From: Alphaproteobacteria bacterium
GTDB taxonomy: Bacteria; Pseudomonadota; Alphaproteobacteria; SMXQ01
DNA length: 64,000 nt
Assembly (NCBI GenBank): GCA_030831315.1
Contig: JAURLI010000049.1
Coordinates: forward strand, 26,839 to 90,838
Direction of reading: 5' to 3'
Shown: piece after piece, positions 36,585 through 45,283 of the stretch
Numbering within the stretch: position 1 is the first letter of the stretch
Layout: the number at the start of each line of letters is the position of its first letter
Program-made: the position numbers and the translations under genes
The notes under the pieces: generated by a model
Database searches by the model: none
Told to the model about the DNA's origin: nothing
Seen by the model: the letters and a program-made list of their open reading frames with translations, nothing else

Positions 36585-39536
36585 TCAGGCGCTCTGCGCC
36601 AGACGCGGGCCTTTCGATCTAAGGGCGGGAAGCCAGGTTTTTTCGCAGTCGGCGATCTCGACAGGCCGGAAAAAATGATACCCCTGGGCGGCATCGCAAT
36701 CGTGGTCCATCAGGAATTTTGCCTGTTCCGCCGTTTCCACCCCTTCGGCAACCACCTTCAGGTCCAGATTATGCGCCATGCTGATGATGCTGGCGGCAAT
36801 CGAGCGGTTTCGGGAACCCGATGACAGGTCGTTGACGAACATGCGGTCGATTTTCAGACAATCGACGCGCATTCTTACCAGCTGGGCCAGCGACGAATAA
36901 CCGGTGCCGAAATCGTCCACCGCGATGCTGAGGCCGATTTCCTCGAGCGCGAGCAGGATTTTGGTGGTTACCGCAATGTCCTGCATCAGGGCGGTTTCGG
37001 TAATCTCCATCTGGATTCTTTTCGGATCGACGCCATGACGCCGCAAAATTTCGCGTATCTTGGCGGGCAAGGCTGAATTCGTGAGCTGGCGCGTCGACAT
37101 GTTGACCGAAAACGTGAAGTCGGCGGGCAGCAGGTTCTCTTTTTCCCACCTGGCGCAAAGGGCGGCGGTATGTTCTATCGCCCAGGTGCCGAGACCGGAA
37201 ATCAATCCCGACGATTCCGCGGCGGGAATAAAGTCCGACGGCGGGATGGCCACGCCCGAATGATTCCAGCGCATGAGGGCTTCAGCGCCGGTGATCACGC
37301 CGTTTTGCATATCGACAATGGGCTGAAGCACCATGCGGATTTCGTTTCGTTCGATGGCATGTCTCAGTCCGCTGACGATTTCGAGCTGTTTCTTGGCCTT
37401 GGCCTGAAGGTCGTCGCTGTAGAAGCGCCATCCGTCGCGGCCGGAGTCTTTTGCCGAATACATGGCTGCGTCGGATTTACGCAGGAGATCCTGCGCGCTG
37501 TCGGAGCCCTGACCGACCGTGACGCCGAGACTGACTGTCGCAGTGATGCGGTGTGGCCCGATGGAGAGGGCATCCCGGGCCGCCTTGTTGATCCGCTCGG
37601 CGAGATTAACGATGGCTACCGAGTCCTTGATCTGCTCGCTGAGAATGACGAATTCGTCGCCGCCAAACCTGGCGACCGTATCGCCAGCCCGGACCAACCC
37701 GATCAGGCGTTCGGCAATGGCCATCAGCAGTTCGTCGCCGATGGCGTGGCCGTAGGTGTCGTTGACCAGCTTGAAGTTATCCAGGTCGACGAAGATCACG
37801 CCCACCGAAAGCCCGCTGCGCTTGGCGCGATCCAGTGCTTTCTCGAGACGTTCGGTAAGTTCGGCCCGGTTGGGAAGGCCCGTCAGGGGATCGTGGGTGG
37901 CCTGCCAGGTCAGGCGGTCCTCGATGTGCTTCTGCTGGCTGATGTCCTGCAGGGTCACGATAATCATGTCGCCGGCGCCGCCCTGCATGCGGCTGAGGCT
38001 CGCCCGGGCCGGAAATTCGGATCCATCCTTCCGGTAGCCGTAGATGTTCTGGCGGTCGTTCATGGACCGCGTCATCGTCCCGGTATCGGCCATGAAGGCG
38101 GCCTGGTGGCGGCCATGGCGCTTGCGAAATCGCGGCGGGATGAGCAGCGTGATTTCCTGCCCGCGAAGTTCATCGGGCATGTAGCCGAACATCCGGGCGA
38201 GGCCGGGGTTGACATCGACAATTTGCCCGGTGTGGTCGGTGATCAGGATGGCGAGATCCGAATGCCTGAAGACCGCGCCTTCGAGGGAATCTTCATTTTT
38301 GTCCACATCAGGCAATCCGGCATCGCCTGCAGCCGCGATGTCGGAAGGCGGGGGCGAGGGTTTCGATGATGCTGCGGCAGATTCGTTTTCAGTGGTCGCC
38401 GCTGCCGTCGCCTCGGTGCGATAGCGGGCCGGGATCATCGGCGGAAGGCATCCGAAGGATTCGACGATTTCAAAATTGCCCTCGGCGTCGCAGCGCGAAA
38501 GATAGGTATTCACATGGGCATGATGGGTCGCGGGGTCCATCAGGACCTCGCCTTGCGGCGCGCTGATGGAAATGTTTTCCAGGGCGGCAATCAGGCTGTC
38601 GGCATCGATGCTGCCCGCCGCATTGGCGGCCTTGGCGAAGGCATGGACACAGACATACGTGCCTTCGCCGAAATTGGTGAGAACGCCGTTGCCTGCGGGC
38701 CAGATGCCGGTGATCCCGGGCATCCGGGCGAGCGCTGCTTTGTAAGTCCGGTTCTCCGGCGTATCGATCGACATGAAGTAGGTATTGGAGGAGAAGAATC
38801 TCTCGCGAACCTCCGGCGGAAGCTGTCCGACCATCGCTTCGTCATAATGGCCCATGACGACATGCATGCGCTTTTTCAGGCCCATTTCCGTGAAGCGCGT
38901 CAAAAGATTGACCTGGTCCTGGCCGGCGAAATAGGGAACGAAGACATCCGCGCCTGACTTTGCAACTCCGGACAGCAGGGCATCGATCTGATCGGTGCCG
39001 ATGGGCAGGTATTCCTCGCCGACGACTTCGCCGTTGATATCCTGAACGACCCGTTTGGCCGATTCGATCGATCCAAGCGGCCATTCGTAATTGCTTCCGG
39101 CGAAGAAGAACTTGGGGCCGAATTCCCTCGCCATGAACGGGATCATCTTGTGGATCTGCTGATTGGGCAGGGCGGCGAAGTGGAAGAAGTAGCGGCTCTG
39201 GATGCTGCCTTCATAAAAGGAGAAATTGAGCTGCGGGATGCGGAAGCGTTCGGCGACCAGGTCGCTGACGGAAATTCGTGAATTGGACAGCAGGTTGCCG
39301 ATGATGGCGTGGCACCCGTGATCCTTCACCAGCCGGATGCCTGCGGGCACAGCCGTGTCGGGGAGACTGCCGTCGTCTTCGATCACAAGCTCGAGACGTT
39401 TCCCCAATACGCCGCCGCGGTCGTTGATTGCCGCGGTGGCGATTTTCGCCGCGTTGCAGATCTCTTCACCGTAGAGGCCGACAAGGCCGCTCAGCGGCGC
39501 AAGAAGCCCCAATCTGATCGTACTTTCGTTGGACAT
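36585..39536 (-). CDS. Solute-binding (AmiC-like)/PAS/GGDEF/EAL protein, no signal peptide
   Basis: A 983-residue multidomain c-di-GMP protein. Residues 1-375 are a type I periplasmic-binding fold of the AmiC/UrtA (amide/urea) group, starting STIRLGLLAPLSGLVGLYG. A polar Ala/Pro/Ser linker follows, then PAS (about 420-535), GGDEF with intact RFGGDEF near 622, and EAL with EALMRW near 752 and DDFGTGYSSL near 873. No signal peptide or membrane helix is seen, and an in-frame TAA three codons before the ATG excludes a longer N-terminus. So the binding domain should be cytosolic, as in Pseudomonas AmiC. Both cyclase and phosphodiesterase motifs are intact. Confidence 0.9.
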   Translation of the reverse strand: MSNESTIRLGLLAPLSGLVGLYGEEICNAAKIATAAINDRGGVLGKRLELVIEDDGSLPDTAVPAGIRLVKDHGCHAIIGNLLSNSRISVSDLVAERFRIPQLNFSFYEGSIQSRYFFHFAALPNQQIHKMIPFMAREFGPKFFFAGSNYEWPLGSIESAKRVVQDINGEVVGEEYLPIGTDQIDALLSGVAKSGADVFVPYFAGQDQVNLLTRFTEMGLKKRMHVVMGHYDEAMVGQLPPEVRERFFSSNTYFMSIDTPENRTYKAALARMPGITGIWPAGNGVLTNFGEGTYVCVHAFAKAANAAGSIDADSLIAALENISISAPQGEVLMDPATHHAHVNTYLSRCDAEGNFEIVESFGCLPPMIPARYRTEATAAATTENESAAASSKPSPPPSDIAAAGDAGLPDVDKNEDSLEGAVFRHSDLAILITDHTGQIVDVNPGLARMFGYMPDELRGQEITLLIPPRFRKRHGRHQAAFMADTGTMTRSMNDRQNIYGYRKDGSEFPARASLSRMQGGAGDMIIVTLQDISQQKHIEDRLTWQATHDPLTGLPNRAELTERLEKALDRAKRSGLSVGVIFVDLDNFKLVNDTYGHAIGDELLMAIAERLIGLVRAGDTVARFGGDEFVILSEQIKDSVAIVNLAERINKAARDALSIGPHRITATVSLGVTVGQGSDSAQDLLRKSDAAMYSAKDSGRDGWRFYSDDLQAKAKKQLEIVSGLRHAIERNEIRMVLQPIVDMQNGVITGAEALMRWNHSGVAIPPSDFIPAAESSGLISGLGTWAIEHTAALCARWEKENLLPADFTFSVNMSTRQLTNSALPAKIREILRRHGVDPKRIQMEITETALMQDIAVTTKILLALEEIGLSIAVDDFGTGYSSLAQLVRMRVDCLKIDRMFVNDLSSGSRNRSIAASIISMAHNLDLKVVAEGVETAEQAKFLMDHDCDAAQGYHFFRPVEIADCEKTWLPALRSKGPRLAQSA

Positions 39537-39689
39537 GCAGCTTTACCCAGATTTCAGGAGAGTAAAAAGGCAGCCGCTTCATAACCGGCTGAGCAGAAAT
39601 GGCACTAAAGGCATAATTGAATGTAAGTATTAAGATCACGCTAATGTGGCGCCGGCTGCGGTCGCCGCCAGTGATCAGGTTTCCCTTGT

Positions 39690-39718
39690 TTGACAAGGGG
39701 TTGAACATTGCCTCCAAT
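39690..39718 (+). promoter_or_regulatory. Candidate comF promoter with overlapping inverted repeat
   Basis: TTGACA (39690-39695), 17 bases, TCCAAT (39713-39718). The predicted start is at about 39725, almost on the GTG start codon, so the transcript may be leaderless. A perfect repeat CCCTTGT-TTG-ACAAGGG (39683-39699) covers the -35. Confidence 0.4.
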
Positions 39719-39725
39719 TGGGTCC

Positions 39726-40496
39726 GTGATCAGCGAAGGCAGGCCGCATTTCGACCTTGGCAGCCGGGTCCGCCGTCTGGCGGCGGGGACCCTCGACCTT
39801 GTTTTGCCACCCCAGTGCCTCTCTTGCGGCGCGATCGCGGAAGGGGAGGCATCCCTCTGCGCCGGTTGCTTTTCCGGGATCCGGTTCCTGTCCCAACCGC
39901 TCTGCGATGGCTGCGGCTACCCGTTCGAACTGGGCGAGGGTGCGACTGCCGCGCTGTGTGCCGCCTGCCTGAGGCGTGCGCCCTCTTTTGATCGCGCCCG
40001 CGCGGTCTTCGTCTATGACGACGAAAGCCGCGGCCTCGTCATCGGCTTCAAGCACGCCGACCGCACCCATGCGGCCCCCGCTTTTGCGCGCTGGCTGGCA
40101 CGCGCGGGTGCCGAGTTGATAAATGAATGCGACCTCATCGCACCGGTGCCGCTGCATCGCTGGCGGCTGTTCAGCCGCCGCTACAACCAGGCGGCGCTTC
40201 TGGCGCTGGCGCTGGCGCGGCTCACGGCCAAGCCCTGTGTCCCGGGGTTGCTGCGGCGGGTGCGGGCAACGCCATCCCAGGGCGGGCTTGGGCGCCTCGG
40301 GCGGGCACGTAACGTGCGCGGGGCTTTCGCCGTGACGGAGCGGGAGCGGGAAAGGCTCGCAGGCCGCAGGGTGCTGCTGATCGACGATGTCCTGACCACC
40401 GGCGCCACGGCGGTAGAAGCGGCGCGCGCCCTGAAGGCCGCTGGAGCCGCGGCGGTCGATGTCCTGACCCTCGCCCGGGTGGTGCGCCCGGTTTGA
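39726..40496 (+). CDS. comF: ComF family protein (double zinc ribbon, phosphoribosyltransferase)
   Basis: A 256-residue ComF-like protein. The N-terminal half has paired cysteines for zinc ribbons (CLSCGAIAEGEASLCAGC and CDGCGYPF, later CAAC). The C-terminal half is a type I phosphoribosyltransferase with the PRPP motif VLLIDDVLTTGATAVEAA. ComF homologues serve DNA uptake and also occur in non-competent bacteria. I choose the GTG at 39726; a TTG at 39708 would lie before the predicted transcription start. The row comF-grxC-nitrilase follows on the same strand. Confidence 0.88.
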   Translation: MISEGRPHFDLGSRVRRLAAGTLDLVLPPQCLSCGAIAEGEASLCAGCFSGIRFLSQPLCDGCGYPFELGEGATAALCAACLRRAPSFDRARAVFVYDDESRGLVIGFKHADRTHAAPAFARWLARAGAELINECDLIAPVPLHRWRLFSRRYNQAALLALALARLTAKPCVPGLLRRVRATPSQGGLGRLGRARNVRGAFAVTERERERLAGRRVLLIDDVLTTGATAVEAARALKAAGAAAVDVLTLARVVRPV

Positions 40497-40575
40497 CCGC
40501 AAGACGGTGACAGGGCGGGTCCGGCACCCTATATATGTGGCGCTTCAATTCCGGGCGCCCGGGGCGCAAGTGCAG

Positions 40576-40848
40576 ATGCCGAAGATCGAAATCTATGCCT
40601 CCATGTGGTGCGGCTATTGTGCCCGCGCAAAGGCCTTGCTGACGCGCAAGGGCGTCAGCTTCATCGAGCACGACGTCGATACCGCACCGGCGTTGCGCCG
40701 GGAAATGGTCGAGCGCGGCGGCGGCTACACCGTGCCGCAGATATTCGTCGATGACCGGCCGATCGGCGGCTGCGACGACATTCATGCGCTCGATGCTGCG
40801 GGCAAGCTCGACGGGCTTCTCGGCCTCGCGGGGTCGGCAAGTGGCTGA
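40576..40848 (+). CDS. grxC: Glutaredoxin 3
   Basis: A 90-residue dithiol glutaredoxin. The active site is WCGYC (C12 and C15), and the glutathione-binding elements TVPQIF and GGCDD are present. It reduces disulfides with glutathione in the cytoplasm. I use the ATG at 40576; the longer upstream reading is not glutaredoxin-like. Its TGA overlaps the GTG start region of the nitrilase-like gene by eight bases. Confidence 0.95.
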   Translation: MPKIEIYASMWCGYCARAKALLTRKGVSFIEHDVDTAPALRREMVERGGGYTVPQIFVDDRPIGGCDDIHALDAAGKLDGLLGLAGSASG

Positions 40849-41677
40849 GGGAAATCTTCGCATCGCCTGCGTGCAGGTCAGCGCCCAGGATGACATGGCG
40901 GCCAACATCGCTGCTGCCGAAGGCTTTGCCCGCGCGGCCGCGGCTGCGGGCGCGAAACTGATCGGCTTTCCCGAGAACGTCGCTTTCATGGCGCCGGACG
41001 GCCAGGGCGTGCGCGAAGCGGCGCGTCCCGAGGCTTCCCATCCTGCCCTGGCGCGTTTTCGCGCGCTGGCGAAGGAACTCGATGTCTGGCTCCTGATCGG
41101 CTCGCTCGGCATCGCCGGGGCCGATGATCAGGGCCGCGTCGCCAACCGCAGTTTCGTCATAGATGCGGCTGGCGACATCGTCACGCGCTACGACAAAATC
41201 CACATGTTCGACGTCGAACTGCCGGGCGGGGAAACCTACCGCGAATCGGCGACCTTCTGTCCGGGCGCCGCAGCAGTCACCGTGGCGACGCCGTGGGCGA
41301 AGCTGGGCCTCACCATCTGCTACGATGTGCGCTTTCCCTATCTCTACCGGGCGCTGGCCCATGCGGGGGCGGACATCATCGCGGTGCCCGCCGCCTTTAC
41401 CCTGACCACGGGCCGCGCACATTGGCACACCCTGTTGCGGGCGCGCGCCATCGAAACCGGGGCCTTCGTCTTCGCCCCCGCCCAGTGCGGCAGCCACCCG
41501 CGCGGCCGCAAGACCTTCGGCCATTCCCTGATCGTCGATCCGTGGGGCGAGGTTCTGGCCGATGGCGGCGAGGAACCGGGGTTCATCGTTGCCGAAATCG
41601 ATCTCGGCATGGTCGCCCGTGTGCGTTCGCAAATCCCCTCTCTCGGTCACGACCGGGCCTTTGCGCCGCCCGGCTGA
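40841..41677 (+). CDS. Carbon-nitrogen hydrolase (Nit/omega-amidase-like)
   Basis: A 278-residue nitrilase-superfamily amidase with the E-K-C triad: E45 in GFPENVAF, K119 in YDKIHMFDV and C160 in TICYDVRFP. This is the Nit1/Nit2 branch; such enzymes remove deaminated glutathione or hydrolyse alpha-ketoglutaramate. Neighbouring grxC fits a glutathione link. The GTG start at 40841 overlaps the grxC stop, so translation is coupled. The gene converges on cysN. Confidence 0.9.
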   Translation: MAEGNLRIACVQVSAQDDMAANIAAAEGFARAAAAAGAKLIGFPENVAFMAPDGQGVREAARPEASHPALARFRALAKELDVWLLIGSLGIAGADDQGRVANRSFVIDAAGDIVTRYDKIHMFDVELPGGETYRESATFCPGAAAVTVATPWAKLGLTICYDVRFPYLYRALAHAGADIIAVPAAFTLTTGRAHWHTLLRARAIETGAFVFAPAQCGSHPRGRKTFGHSLIVDPWGEVLADGGEEPGFIVAEIDLGMVARVRSQIPSLGHDRAFAPPG

Positions 41678-41686
41678 TCCCTTGGT

Positions 41687-42961
41687 TCAGACCCGGTGCT
41701 CGATCATGCCCGCCGCGACCGTGGCGTTGGTGCGCGAATCGATGATGACGAAGGCCCCGGTCGCCCTGCAGGCAGCGTATGCGTCGTAGGCGATGTCGTC
41801 TTGGAGGCGGATGCGCGCTTCGCCGATGTCGTTGGCGCGAAGGGGTTGGCCGCCCGGCCCGCGGGCGAGGGTATGGATGTCGAGGTGTGACTCGGGCAAG
41901 GCGACGCGGGCGGCGACCTCGCGGGTGCCGATGCGCATCAGGTAGGGCGCGCGCGAATCCTGCGGCGCGGGGTCGAGCCAGCACAGCGCTGCCGTCACCT
42001 CGCGCGCCTCGGACGGTGGTGATGTGGCATCCGCCAGCATGAAGCCGCGTCCCGCGTCGATGTCATCGGCGAGCGACACCGTCACCGACTGGCCCGCCAT
42101 CGCTGCAATTGCCGGTCCCTGTGGGGTGAGGATTTCCGTCACCGTGCTTTCGCGCCCACCCGGGGCAATCACGACGCGGTCGCCGACGGTGAGCCGGCCT
42201 TGGGCGATGCGGCCCATGTAGCCGCGAAAATCATGGGTGGAGGCGCCCTGCGGCCGGTTGGCAATCTGCACGGCCATGCGGAAGGGGCCGTCGGCCGCGG
42301 TGACGCTGGCGGGGATGCCTTCCAGCACGGTCAGCAGCGGCGGCCCTTCATGCCAGTCCATGTGTTCGGAGCCGCGCACGACGTTGTCGCCGCGCTTGGC
42401 CGACAGCGGCACGAAGCGGCGCGAGCCGAAGCGCAGCCTTTCGGTAAAGGATTCGATTTCGCCCTTCAGGCGGACGAAGGCCTCTTCCGACCAGTCGACC
42501 AGGTCCATCTTGTTGATGGCGAAGACGACGTCGCTGATGCCTAGCAATGCTGCGATGCATGTATGGCGGCGGGTCTGCGCGGTCATGCCGGCACGTGCGT
42601 CCACCAGCAGCAGCGCCGCCGTCGCCTTGGAGGCACCCGTCACCATGTTGCGCGTGTACTGCTCATGCCCCGGCACGTCGGCAAGGATGAAGCTGCGCCG
42701 GGGCGTCGCGAAATAGCGATAGGCGACATCGATGGTGATGCCCTGTTCGCGCTCCGCCGTCAGGCCGTCGGTAATGCGGGCAAGGTCGATCTGCTCCTGT
42801 CCGTCGCGCACGGCCTGTGCCGCGAGCGCGCTCAGCTGGTCCTCGGTCAGGGCGCCGGCGTCGGCAAGAATGCGGCCGATCAGCGTCGACTTGCCGTCGT
42901 CGACGCTGCCTGCGGTCGTCAGGCGCAACAGGTCGCGCCCTTCGCTTCCGTGTTCGGACAT
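41687..42961 (-). CDS. cysN: Sulfate adenylyltransferase subunit 1 (GTPase CysN)
   Basis: A 424-residue CysN, the GTPase subunit that drives ATP sulfurylase (with CysD) to make adenosine 5'-phosphosulfate. G motifs are GSVDDGKST (G1), DVPGHEQY (G3) and NKMDLVD (G4), followed by EF-Tu-like beta-barrel domains. There is no C-terminal CysC kinase extension, so APS rather than PAPS is the product, in line with the APS-type CysH here. I use ATG 42961, ten bases after the cysD stop. Confidence 0.95.
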   Translation of the reverse strand: MSEHGSEGRDLLRLTTAGSVDDGKSTLIGRILADAGALTEDQLSALAAQAVRDGQEQIDLARITDGLTAEREQGITIDVAYRYFATPRRSFILADVPGHEQYTRNMVTGASKATAALLLVDARAGMTAQTRRHTCIAALLGISDVVFAINKMDLVDWSEEAFVRLKGEIESFTERLRFGSRRFVPLSAKRGDNVVRGSEHMDWHEGPPLLTVLEGIPASVTAADGPFRMAVQIANRPQGASTHDFRGYMGRIAQGRLTVGDRVVIAPGGRESTVTEILTPQGPAIAAMAGQSVTVSLADDIDAGRGFMLADATSPPSEAREVTAALCWLDPAPQDSRAPYLMRIGTREVAARVALPESHLDIHTLARGPGGQPLRANDIGEARIRLQDDIAYDAYAACRATGAFVIIDSRTNATVAAGMIEHRV

Positions 42962-42971
42962 GTTCAAAGCC

Positions 42972-43901
42972 TCAGAAATAACCGGCGAGCTTGCGCCGTT
43001 CCATCGCCGCTTCGGAAACGGCATCGTCGAGCCGCGTCGCCCCGCGTTCGGACGTTTCGGCGGCAAGGGTTTCGATCAGGATATCCGCCGCCGTGCGCGC
43101 CGTGGACGGCACCGGGCATGTGCAGGTGATGTCGCCCACCGTGCGGAAGCGCACGCTGCGCAGGACCGGCATCTCGTTTGCGCGCAGCGGTACCAGCGGG
43201 TGTGCGGGGATCAGGCGGTTGCCGCGCTCCACGACTTCGCGCTGGTGGGCGAAATAGAGCGAGGGCAGGGCGATCTCTTCGCGGGCGATGTAGCGCCAGA
43301 CGTCGGCTTCGGTCCAGTCGCTGATCGGGAACACCCGCATGTTCTCGCCCGGCGCGATGCGCCCGCAATAGAGATCCCAGAGCTCCGGGCGCTGGCGGCG
43401 CGGATCCCAGCCGCCGAAGGCATCGCGGAAGGAAAACACGCGCTCCTTGGCGCGGGCCTTTTCCTCGTCGCGGCGTGCCCCGCCGATGCAGGCGTCGAAC
43501 CGGAATTCCTCGATCGCGTCGAGAAGGGTGATCGACTGGTGGGCGTTGCGGCTTTCGTTTGGATCGCGCAGCACGACGCGGCCCTGGCGGATCGAGTCTT
43601 CGACGGAGCGCACGACCAGCCGCGCACCCGCGGCCGCGGCGGCCTCGTCGCGGTAGGCGATCACTTCGGGGTAATTGTGGCCGGTATCGACATGCAGCAG
43701 CGTGAACGGCATGCGGCCGGGCCGAAAGGCCTTCACGGCAAGGTGCAGCACGACGGCGGAATCCTTGCCGCCCGAAAACAGCAGCGCCGGCCGTTCGAAC
43801 TGGGCGGCGGCTTCGCGCAGGATGTAGATGCCCTCGCTCTCCAGCAGGTCGAGGTGCCCGGGTGCGGGCCCGGATGCGGAAAGTATGTCGGATGTGGTCA
43901 T
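42972..43901 (-). CDS. cysD: Sulfate adenylyltransferase subunit 2
   Basis: A 309-residue CysD, the N-type ATP pyrophosphatase subunit of ATP sulfurylase. The PP-loop is LLFSGGKDSAV near residue 39, with LHVDTGHNYPE and PISDWTEADVWRYI further on. The ATG at 43901 (MTTSDIL) is preferred to in-frame starts upstream that read into the gap after cysH. The order on the minus strand is cysH, 44 bases, cysD, 10 bases, cysN. Confidence 0.95.
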   Translation of the reverse strand: MTTSDILSASGPAPGHLDLLESEGIYILREAAAQFERPALLFSGGKDSAVVLHLAVKAFRPGRMPFTLLHVDTGHNYPEVIAYRDEAAAAAGARLVVRSVEDSIRQGRVVLRDPNESRNAHQSITLLDAIEEFRFDACIGGARRDEEKARAKERVFSFRDAFGGWDPRRQRPELWDLYCGRIAPGENMRVFPISDWTEADVWRYIAREEIALPSLYFAHQREVVERGNRLIPAHPLVPLRANEMPVLRSVRFRTVGDITCTCPVPSTARTAADILIETLAAETSERGATRLDDAVSEAAMERRKLAGYF

Positions 43902-43945
43902 GGTTTCTGTAAACGGAACTGAAATCGCTTGTGGGGGGCCTGGGG

Positions 43946-44650
43946 TCACGGGCGCTTGGCGTCGAAATAGCCCGGATGCAGGCCGCATTCGCGGCTGTCG
44001 GCTGATTCCCACCACCAGCGCCCGGCGCGCTCGTCCTCGCCGGGCTTGAGCGCGCGCGTACAGGGCGCGCAGCCGATCGAGGCATAGCCTTGATCATGCA
44101 GCGGGTTGTAGGGAACCTCGCGGGCGCGGATATAGGCCCAGACGTCGTCCGACGACCATGCAGCGAGCGGGTTGAACTTGAACAAGCCGTGCTCTCCGTC
44201 CCAGCTTTTTTCCGGCACCATTGTGCGCGTTGGCGACTGGGCGCGGCGCAGGCCGGTGATCCAGCTGCCCCGCCCCGAAAGGGCGCGCCTGAGCGGCACC
44301 ACCTTGCGGGCATTGCAGCAGGCCTTGCGGGCGGTCACCGATTCGAAGATCTGGGCATCGGTCCAGGATTGATGGAAATCGCGCAACGCTTCGTCGTCGG
44401 GCTGGTAGACGTCGATGGCGAGGCGGTAGCGCTTGCGCGCGCGGGCGAGCAGTTCCCGCGTTTCGTCGTGCAGTCGGCCGGTATCGAGCATGAAGGAGGA
44501 GACGGCGAGCCGGTCGCGGGAGATCAGGTCGAGCAGCACCATGTCCTCGGCGCCGAGCGAGCAGGCGAACACGGCCGGCGCGAAGTCGTTGGCGGCTTCG
44601 GCCAGAACGGCGCGGGCGGATTCGATGCGGGCGGCAAGTTCCGGGGTCAT
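43946..44650 (-). CDS. cysH: Adenylyl-sulfate reductase (CysH, APS type)
   Basis: A 234-residue CysH that reduces activated sulfate to sulfite with thioredoxin or glutaredoxin. The paired cysteine motifs KACC (C111, C112) and GCAPC (C194, C197) bind a 4Fe-4S cluster, the mark of the APS-using type rather than the cluster-free PAPS type. The catalytic cysteine is C222 in ECGLH. It heads the cysH-cysD-cysN operon with a strong AT-rich promoter directly upstream. Sulfite reductase genes are not in the window. Confidence 0.94.
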   Translation of the reverse strand: MTPELAARIESARAVLAEAANDFAPAVFACSLGAEDMVLLDLISRDRLAVSSFMLDTGRLHDETRELLARARKRYRLAIDVYQPDDEALRDFHQSWTDAQIFESVTARKACCNARKVVPLRRALSGRGSWITGLRRAQSPTRTMVPEKSWDGEHGLFKFNPLAAWSSDDVWAYIRAREVPYNPLHDQGYASIGCAPCTRALKPGEDERAGRWWWESADSRECGLHPGYFDAKRP

Positions 44651-44675
44651 GATAAAACCACTTCAAGTTTGTAAT

Positions 44676-44710
44676 TTCTTATATAAGAACGATAAAAAAT
44701 TGTAAAACAA
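44676..44710. promoter_or_regulatory. Palindromes over the cysHDN promoter, candidate operators
   Basis: A perfect palindrome TTCTTATATAAGAA (44676-44689) covers the -10, and TTGT-AAA-ACAA (44700-44710) covers the -35. They are suitable binding sites for a cysteine/sulfur regulator; which one cannot be told. Confidence 0.45.
44678..44706 (-). promoter_or_regulatory. Promoter of the cysHDN operon
   Basis: On the minus strand TTTACA (44706-44701), 17 bases, TATAAG (44683-44678), within an AT-rich stretch (about 44655-44745). The leader is about 20 bases. This is one of the best -35/-10 pairs in the window. Confidence 0.65.
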
Positions 44711-44854
44711 AATAAAACACAAAAATATTTAGTTATATATGCCGGGGTCGGCGGGGCCGATTTCACTAAGCCTCTGGAAAATCGCCAAAGCCAGCCTATC
44801 TCTGGTCCCGGTGGCGCTTGCGCCCTGCCCAATTCCCCGCTATCGGTGGCAGCC

Positions 44855-45283
44855 ATGATCGTTTTCAACCTCTCCTGTTCGCAGGGACACGCCTTCGAGG
44901 GCTGGTTCAAGGATGCCCGCGCCTTCGGCGCGCAGCGCAAGGCGCGCAAGGTGTCCTGCCCGTCCTGTGGCGATACGGCCGTGACGAAAGTGCCCGCGGG
45001 GGCGCGTATTTCCCGCGGTCGCGCGCGCGCCGTCGATGAAGCGACGGCAGCGGGCGCTCGCGCCCAGGCGCTCCGCGATGCGGTGGCCGAGCTCCACGCC
45101 AAGGTGGCGGCGAGCTGCGAGGACGTCGGTCCGCGTTTTGCCGAGGAAGCCCGCAAGATCCATTACGGCGAGGCCGAAGAACGCGGCATCTATGGCGAGG
45201 CCACGCTTTCGGACGCCAAGGAGCTGGCCGACGAGGGCGTGCCGGTTCTGCCTCTGCCCAAACTGCCCGAAACGGACGCGTGA
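44855..45283 (+). CDS. DUF1178 family protein
   Basis: A 142-residue DUF1178 protein, function unknown. It begins MIVFNLSCSQGHAFEGWF, the family's N-terminal pattern with C-x2-G-H-x-F-x-x-W-F. A second cysteine pair (CPSCG near residue 37) would complete a zinc ribbon. The later EEARKIHYGEAEERGIYGEAT is also a family mark. I take ATG 44855, because the family starts there. The next gene begins one base after its stop. Confidence 0.88.
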   Translation: MIVFNLSCSQGHAFEGWFKDARAFGAQRKARKVSCPSCGDTAVTKVPAGARISRGRARAVDEATAAGARAQALRDAVAELHAKVAASCEDVGPRFAEEARKIHYGEAEERGIYGEATLSDAKELADEGVPVLPLPKLPETDA

